Assembly (NCBI GenBank): GCA_963700925.1
Contig: OY969553.1
Span: 3,038,001 to 3,102,000, forward strand
Origin: CAWJMD01 sp963700925
Lineage (GTDB): Bacteria; Actinomycetota; Actinomycetes; Actinomycetales; CAWJMD01
Length of the DNA stretch: 64,000 nucleotides
Direction of reading: 5' to 3'
The notes beneath the pieces were generated by a model, which was not told the DNA's origin, did no database searches, and worked only from the letters and a program-made list of their open reading frames with translations. The position numbers were made by a program, and so were the translations under genes. Shown here one piece after another: positions 59,277-64,000 of this stretch; the stretch's first letter is position 1, and every line of letters starts with the position of its first letter.

Positions 59277-60868
59277 GCCAGCCCGCCTCCTCCGAAGAGA
59301 CTGGCGCCCGTCCGATCCGTCGGGCGCTGATCTCGGTCTACGACAAGACCGGCCTGGAGGACCTCGCGGCCGGCCTGCACGCGGCCGGCGTCGCCATCGT
59401 CTCCACCGGCTCGACGGCGGCACGCATCGCCGCCGCGGGGGTGCCGGTCTCGACGGTCGAGGACCTGACGGGCTTCCCGGAGTGCCTCGACGGGCGGGTC
59501 AAGACCCTGCACCCGCGCGTCCACGCCGGCATCCTCGCCGACCGCCGCAACCCCGACCACGAGCGGCAGCTCGGCGAGCTCGGGGTCGAGCCCTTCGACC
59601 TGGTTGTGGGCAACCTCTACCCGTTCGCGCAGACCGTGGCCTCGGGTGCCGGGCCCGAGGAGATCGTCGAACAGATCGACATCGGCGGACCGTCGATGGT
59701 GCGTGGGGCCGCGAAGAACCACGCCAGCGTTGCCGTGGTGGTCGACCCGTCCGCCTATCCCGAGGTCGTCAAGGCTGCTGCGGGAGGCGGTTTCGACCTC
59801 GCCGCCCGGCGGCGCCTGGCCGCCGCTGCGTTCGCCCACACCGCTGCGTACGACCACGCGGTCGCGTCGTGGTGTGCCGCCGCGCTCGACCCCGACATCG
59901 AAGGCAGCGGCGGCGGCTGGCCGGCCTACGCCGGCCTGGCGCTCGAGCGCGCCGATGTGCTGCGGTACGGCGAGAACCCGCACCAGCAGGCGGCTCTGTA
60001 CGTCGAGCGCGGCGCGACGCCGGGGATCGCGCAGGGCACCGTCCTGCACGGAAAGGCGATGTCGTACAACAACTATGTCGACGCCGACGCGGCCGTGCGT
60101 ACTGCGCACGACTTCGAACGGCCCGCGGTGGCGATCATCAAGCACGCCAACCCGTGCGGCCTGGCGGTGGGCGACGACGTCGCAGCGGCGCACCGAGCCG
60201 CGCACGCGTGTGACCCGGTCTCCGCTTTCGGCGGGGTGGTCGCGGCAAACCGTCCGGTCACCCTCGCCATGGCAGAGCAGCTCAGCGAGGTGTTCACCGA
60301 GGTCGTGGTGGCGCCCTCGTTCGATCCGGACGCGTACACCCTGCTCACGCAGAAGAAGAACATCCGCCTGCTCGAGCTGCCCGACGGGTACCGCCGCGAC
60401 CCGGCGGAGATCCGTCAGGTTTCGGGAGGGGTGCTGTTGCAGATGGGCGACCGGCTCGACGCCGACGGCGACACCTCGTCGAGCTGGACGCTTGCCGCCG
60501 GCGAGGCGGCCGACGATCAGACACTCGCCGACCTCGACTTCGCTTGGCGCGCAGTGCGTTCGGTCAAGTCCAACGCCATCCTGCTGGCTCGGGATGGTGC
60601 CACGGTTGGCGTCGGCATGGGTCAGGTCAACCGGGTCGACTCGTGCCGGCTCGCCGTCGAGCGGGCAGGGGCCGAGCGTGCGGCGGGGTCCGTCGCGGCA
60701 TCCGATGCCTTCTTCCCGTTCGCGGACGGCCTGCAGGTGCTGCTGGACGCAGGCGTGAAGGCCGTGGTGCAGCCTGGCGGCTCGGTGCGCGACGCCGAGG
60801 TGGTCGATGCGGCAGCGGCCGCCGGTGTGACGCTGTACCTCACGGGCACGCGCCACTTCGCCCACTGA
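59273..60868 (+). CDS. purH: Bifunctional AICAR transformylase / IMP cyclohydrolase
   Basis: 531 residues, full length. IMP cyclohydrolase (MGS-like) domain about 15-150: RRALISVYDKTGLEDLA, STGSTA, GRVKTLHPRVHAGIL. AICAR transformylase domain: RYGENPHQQAALY, IIKHANPCGLAVG with the catalytic Lys-His, DPVSAFGGVVAANRPV and C-terminal SDAFFPFADG, GGSVRDAEVV. Performs the last two steps of IMP synthesis. GTG 59273 overlaps purN stop (GTGA). Confidence 0.96.
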   Translation: MSQPASSEETGARPIRRALISVYDKTGLEDLAAGLHAAGVAIVSTGSTAARIAAAGVPVSTVEDLTGFPECLDGRVKTLHPRVHAGILADRRNPDHERQLGELGVEPFDLVVGNLYPFAQTVASGAGPEEIVEQIDIGGPSMVRGAAKNHASVAVVVDPSAYPEVVKAAAGGGFDLAARRRLAAAAFAHTAAYDHAVASWCAAALDPDIEGSGGGWPAYAGLALERADVLRYGENPHQQAALYVERGATPGIAQGTVLHGKAMSYNNYVDADAAVRTAHDFERPAVAIIKHANPCGLAVGDDVAAAHRAAHACDPVSAFGGVVAANRPVTLAMAEQLSEVFTEVVVAPSFDPDAYTLLTQKKNIRLLELPDGYRRDPAEIRQVSGGVLLQMGDRLDADGDTSSSWTLAAGEAADDQTLADLDFAWRAVRSVKSNAILLARDGATVGVGMGQVNRVDSCRLAVERAGAERAAGSVAASDAFFPFADGLQVLLDAGVKAVVQPGGSVRDAEVVDAAAAAGVTLYLTGTRHFAH

Positions 60869-60914
60869 GCCGACGCGACGCACCGAATCAGCTACGGAGA
60901 GATCAGGAGAGCGC

Positions 60915-61196
60915 GTGCAGCAGTCAGCGGGCACCAGCCGCCCCACCGGGGGCTGGATGCTGGCCGCGATCGTCGTGCTCCTGCTCGCGGTCGTCGCCGC
61001 TGTGATGGTGGCGGGCACGCGCGTCGGGGTGCTCGGGCTGGTCGCCGTATTGGTGGTCGCTGGTCTCTGCCGACTGTTGCTGCCGACGGCGTGGGCGGGC
61101 CCGCTGGCGGTGCGCTCGCGGCCGCTCGACGTGGCCACGGTCTGGTCTCTCGCCGCGGCCATGCTGGTCATCCTGCGGCTCCTGCCGACGCCCTGA
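60915..61196 (+). CDS. DUF3017-family small membrane protein
   Basis: 93 residues with three hydrophobic segments (about 14-33, 36-55 and 73-90). Size, topology and position between purH and mdh match DUF3017 proteins of actinobacteria, whose function is unknown. GTG 60915 is preceded by AGGAGAGC. 46 nt after purH, so likely the last gene of the purNH transcript. Confidence 0.8.
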   Translation: MQQSAGTSRPTGGWMLAAIVVLLLAVVAAVMVAGTRVGVLGLVAVLVVAGLCRLLLPTAWAGPLAVRSRPLDVATVWSLAAAMLVILRLLPTP

Positions 61197-61290
61197 CCGG
61201 GTCCGATAGCCTCGCTCGACAATCCCGAGTCGCCGACGACCGGAACGGACGGCGGCGGCTCGCACCCGTGAAGCGAGGAGACCACCACCC

Positions 61291-62247
61291 ATGGCGCGCA
61301 AGGGCACCGTGACCGTCGTCGGAGCCGGCTACTACGGCTCGACGACCGCGCAGCGACTGGCCGAGTACGACATCTTCACGAAGGTCGTGCTGACGGACAT
61401 CAAGGACGGCTGGGCCGAGGGCCTGGCGCTCGACCTGGACCAGTCCCGTCCGATCGAAGGATTCGAGACCGAGGTGGTGGGCAAGACCACCACTCCCGAC
61501 GGTGACGGGTACGAGGTGATCGAGGGCTCCGACATCGTGGTGATCACCGCCGGGCTGCCCCGCAAGCCGGGCATGAGCCGCATGGACCTGCTCGAGGTCA
61601 ACGCGAAGATCGTGCGCGGTGTTGCCGAGAACGTCGCCCGGTTCGCCCCGGACGCGGTCGTGATCAACGTGTCGAACCCGCTCGACGAGATGACCACGCT
61701 GGTGCAGCTGGCCACGGGGTTCCCGCACAGCCGGGTGATGGGCCAGGCCGGCATGCTCGACACCGCGCGGTTCACCAACTCCGTCGCTGAGAAGTGCGGT
61801 GTGCCGGTCGGGTCCGTGCGCACGCTCACGCTCGGGTCTCACGGCGACACGATGGTGCCGGTGCCGAGCCTGTGCACCGTCGACGGCAAGCCGCTGACCG
61901 AGGTGCTGGACGAGGCGACCATCGACGAGCTCGTCACGCGCACCCGCAACGGCGGCGCCGAGGTGGTGGCGCTGCTGAAGTCGGGCTCCGCCTACTACGC
62001 GCCGTCCGCCGCGGCCGCTCGCATGGCCCGCGCGGTCGCCGAGGACTCCGGCGCCGTGATGCCGGTCTGCGCGTGGGTCGACGGCGAGTTCGGCATCGAG
62101 GGCGTGTACCTCGGGGTCGAGGCGGAGATCGGCGCGCAGGGCGTGCGCAAGGTCGTGGAGACGACCCTGACCGACACCGAGCTGGCCGGGCTGAAGGAGG
62201 CCGCCGAGGCGGTCAAGGCCAAGGCGTCGGACGTCGCCAGCCTCTGA
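61291..62247 (+). CDS. mdh: Malate dehydrogenase
   Basis: 318 residues, LDH-like type of malate dehydrogenase. NAD-binding VVGAGYYGSTTAQRLAE, acidic VLTDIKDG after beta-2, VITAGLPRKPGMSR with the substrate Arg pair, NVSNPLDEM, and catalytic His184 in LGSHGDTMVP. Oxidises malate to oxaloacetate in the TCA cycle, alongside the citrate synthase and sucCD in this window. A -10-like TAGCCT at 61207-61212 gives a leader of about 70 nt, and GCGAGGAG precedes the ATG. A strong hairpin separates it from the convergent aquaporin gene. Confidence 0.95.
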   Translation: MARKGTVTVVGAGYYGSTTAQRLAEYDIFTKVVLTDIKDGWAEGLALDLDQSRPIEGFETEVVGKTTTPDGDGYEVIEGSDIVVITAGLPRKPGMSRMDLLEVNAKIVRGVAENVARFAPDAVVINVSNPLDEMTTLVQLATGFPHSRVMGQAGMLDTARFTNSVAEKCGVPVGSVRTLTLGSHGDTMVPVPSLCTVDGKPLTEVLDEATIDELVTRTRNGGAEVVALLKSGSAYYAPSAAAARMARAVAEDSGAVMPVCAWVDGEFGIEGVYLGVEAEIGAQGVRKVVETTLTDTELAGLKEAAEAVKAKASDVASL

Positions 62248-62267
62248 CTCCTCACACCGGAGCGAGT

Positions 62268-62296
62268 GTCGGGCCCACAGCCGTTGTGGGCCCGAC
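62268..62296. terminator. Bidirectional terminator between mdh and aquaporin genes
   Basis: Perfect 12-bp stem GTCGGGCCCACA/TGTGGGCCCGAC (62268-62279 and 62285-62296) with a 5-nt loop, 20 nt after the mdh stop and 25 nt before the aquaporin stop. The preceding GGAGCGAGTGTC also precedes the palindrome at 63239-63286. Confidence 0.8.
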
Positions 62297-62321
62297 TGGT
62301 GCTCAGCCGGCGACTGCGTGC

Positions 62322-63131
62322 TCAGGCGGCGGTGCTCTCCTCGAGCGGGGCGGCGTCCACCGTGCGACCGAGCAGCACGCCGTAGGCCAGGCCGGCCAGG
62401 GCCGCTCCCACGATGGGCGCGACGATGAAGAGCCACAGCTGGCCGATCGCGTCGCCGCCCGCGAACAGCGCCGGGCCGATGGAGCGCGCCGGGTTGACCG
62501 ACGTGTTCGTGACCGGGATCGACACCAGGTGGATCAGCGTCAGCCCCAGACCGATCGCGATCGGGGCGAAGCCACGGGGAGCCCGAGTGTCGGTCGCGCC
62601 GAGGATGATGAACAGGAAGAACGCGGTCATCAGCAGCTCGGTGACCAGGGCCGCGAGCAGCGTGTAGCCGCCGGGGGAGTGGTCGCCGAAGCCGTTGGTG
62701 GCGAATCCTGACTCGGATGCGCTGAAACCGTCACGGCCGGAGGCGATCACGAACAGCGCGGTTGCGGCCACGATCGCCGCGACCACCTGGGTGACCACGT
62801 AGGCGGCCACGTCCTTCCAGGCGAACCGTCCGGCGGTCGCGAGCCCGACCGTGACGGCCGGGTTGAAGTGGCCGCCGCTGATGTGGCCCACCGCGTAGGC
62901 CATCGTGAGCACAGTCAGACCGAACGCGAGTGACACGCCGACGAAGCCGATGCCGAGCTGCACCGGGCTCTCCTCGTCCGTCAGAAAGACAGCAGCGAGG
63001 ACGGCGGAGCCGCAGCCGGCGAAGACGAGCCAGAACGTGCCGAGGAACTCCGCAGCGAGGCGGTGCGACGTGGGAGGGGTGGCAGGGGCCGCTGCCGTAG
63101 CGCGACCGGGTCCAGCACCGGGGGCGGGCAT
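62322..63131 (-). CDS. Aquaporin Z-type channel (MIP family)
   Basis: About 269 residues, six membrane helices plus two half-helices. Both NPA boxes are intact: SGGHFNPAVTVGL and NTSVNPARSIGPAL. The N-terminal helix LAAEFLGTFWLVFAGCGSAVLAA (in part) matches AqpZ, as does the selectivity-filter His in LGLTLIHLVSIPV, favouring a water-selective pore over a glycerol facilitator. An insert of about 20 residues (SASESGFATNGFGDHSPGG) is typical of AqpZ loop C. I chose ATG 63131, with GGAG 6 nt upstream, over ATG 63143, which lacks an SD. Confidence 0.92.
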   Translation of the reverse strand: MPAPGAGPGRATAAAPATPPTSHRLAAEFLGTFWLVFAGCGSAVLAAVFLTDEESPVQLGIGFVGVSLAFGLTVLTMAYAVGHISGGHFNPAVTVGLATAGRFAWKDVAAYVVTQVVAAIVAATALFVIASGRDGFSASESGFATNGFGDHSPGGYTLLAALVTELLMTAFFLFIILGATDTRAPRGFAPIAIGLGLTLIHLVSIPVTNTSVNPARSIGPALFAGGDAIGQLWLFIVAPIVGAALAGLAYGVLLGRTVDAAPLEESTAA

Positions 63132-63238
63132 GACGAACTCCATCCGTCAGGACGCCGAGGCGTCGTCACGGCCCTGCGCCAGGGCCGCTCCCATGATGGC
63201 CGCGTCGAGTCCGGCGACGCCACATGCCGCGCGGGAGC

Positions 63239-63286
63239 GAGTGTCAGACCCCTGACCCCCTCCAGGTGGCGGTGGGTCTGACACTC
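63239..63286. terminator. TCAGAC-type palindrome (copy 4) between S9 peptidase and aquaporin genes
   Basis: Perfect 13-bp arms GAGTGTCAGACCC (63239-63251) and GGGTCTGACACTC (63274-63286), 22-nt spacer. It lies 58 nt after the stop of the minus-strand peptidase gene, in terminator position. The core GTCAGACC/GGTCTGAC is the same as at 10883-10930. Confidence 0.7.
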
Positions 63287-63344
63287 CCAGTGCCCCACTC
63301 CGAGCGCCATCGTGCCAGCCCAGTCGATGCTCGGCTGCTCCGCC

Positions 63345-64000
63345 TCACCGGCTCCCGGCTGCCACCGTCTGCGTCCCGGTCTCGGCATCGATCGTGGTTT
63401 CGGTCTCGACCGGACCGGTCGTGACCGGCAGGTGCTGGTGCCACCAGCGCAGGATGTGCTCGAAGCGCGCCAGCCGGTGCTTGGGGCGCCCGGACCGGCT
63501 CAGCTCGTGCCCCTCGCCGGGGAACAGCAGCAGTTCGGCCTCGACACCTTGCGCCTTGAGCGCGGCGTACCATCGCTGCCCCTGCTCGACCGGGCACCGC
63601 CAGTCCGCCTCGGAGTGGATCACCAGCGTCGGTGTCGTCACCGCCGCCACGTGCGTCATGGGTGCCTGCTCGCGCATCGCCTCGGGGCTGAGGTGGTACT
63701 GGTGCGGGAAGAACCACCCGATGTCGGACGATCCCGCGAACGTCGACGCGTCGAGGTATCCGCGCTCGACCACGGCTGCGGCGAAGCGGTGCGTCCGGGT
63801 GGTCAGCAGGGCGGTCATGTAGCCGCCGTACGAGCCGCCCATCACCCCGACCCGCTGGGCGTCGAGCCGCAGGCGGTCGTCGGCGAGTCCATGGTCGAGG
63901 AAGGCGAGCACGTCGTCGGCATCGCGACGTCCGAACGCGCCCCTGACCGCGAGGCCGTGCGCCTTCCCGTAGCCCGCCGAGCCGCGCGGGTTGCACATCA
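63345..64000 (-). CDS. S9-family (prolyl oligopeptidase-type) serine peptidase, C-terminal part
   Basis: Only the C-terminal 217 residues are visible; the gene continues past the right edge. It is the alpha/beta-hydrolase catalytic domain of the S9C/acylaminoacyl-peptidase type: NPRGSAGYGKAHG, nucleophile Ser in VMGGSYGGYMTALL, Asp in VIHSEADWRCPVEQGQRWY, and His in FPGEGHELSRSGRP. The catalytic triad is intact. The missing N-terminus should be a beta-propeller. A short acidic tail (TETTIDAETGTQT) ends the protein. The ATG at 63998 is internal, not the start. Confidence 0.92.
   Translation of the reverse strand, partial: MCNPRGSAGYGKAHGLAVRGAFGRRDADDVLAFLDHGLADDRLRLDAQRVGVMGGSYGGYMTALLTTRTHRFAAAVVERGYLDASTFAGSSDIGWFFPHQYHLSPEAMREQAPMTHVAAVTTPTLVIHSEADWRCPVEQGQRWYAALKAQGVEAELLLFPGEGHELSRSGRPKHRLARFEHILRWWHQHLPVTTGPVETETTIDAETGTQTVAAGSR

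Overview
This window is chromosomal DNA of a high-GC actinobacterium. GTG starts are common, stop/start overlaps of 4 bp (ATGA, GTGA) recur, and several genes have a TANNNT box 6-9 nt before the start codon and no Shine-Dalgarno (SD) sequence, which is the actinobacterial leaderless arrangement. The gene set (mycobacterial-type SerC, a DtxR/IdeR-family regulator, DUF6350 and DUF3017 proteins beside purNH, sucCD, mdh) also fits Actinomycetota. I cannot assign a genus. No rRNA, tRNA, IS element, prophage or CRISPR array was seen.

Layout. 1-9.6 kb: purine/xanthine-type permease (cut by the window edge), MarR regulator with an efflux pump, secreted lytic transglycosylase, methyltransferase, MFS carrier, serC and a citrate synthase. 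9.7-11.7 kb: pdxH, a tiny SD-led reading frame in a structured RNA-like segment, and an M50-type membrane protease. 11.8-17.8 kb: a complete oligopeptide-type ABC importer operon. 17.8-24.6 kb: LD-carboxypeptidase, beta-lactamase-fold hydrolase, MFS pump, orphan ATP-grasp protein, ECF sigma factor with a membrane partner, and a secreted I36-like protein.

24.6-31.6 kb is the most unusual region: a compact operon of an OleA-like thiolase-fold condensing enzyme, GT2 glycosyltransferase, cytochrome P450, OleC-like AMP-forming ligase/beta-lactone synthetase and OleD-like reductase, with a second P450 divergent from it. No OleB (beta-lactone decarboxylase) is present, so the predicted end product is an oxidised, possibly glycosylated beta-lactone lipid rather than an olefin.

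31.6-43.3 kb: hot-dog-like protein, DtxR-family regulator, an NlpC/P60 cell-wall hydrolase behind a c-di-AMP (ydaO) riboswitch and a Crp-type site, HNH endonuclease, gamma-glutamyltransferase-like protein, a secreted 5'-nucleotidase fused to FG-GAP repeats, PcrA helicase and a winged-helix regulator. 43.6-53.5 kb: a very large secreted subtilase, lipase-like hydrolase, OFA-family carrier with its 35-residue partner, and a YdeP-type molybdopterin oxidoreductase. 53.6-64 kb: B12-binding protein, sucCD, DUF6350 protein, purN-purH, DUF3017 protein, mdh, aquaporin, and the C-terminal part of an S9 peptidase cut by the right edge.

Intergenic DNA holds a recurring TCAGAC-cored palindrome (four sites), two short tandem arrays (7 x 11 bp before purN, 6 x 10 bp after the subtilase) and several operator-like palindromes.
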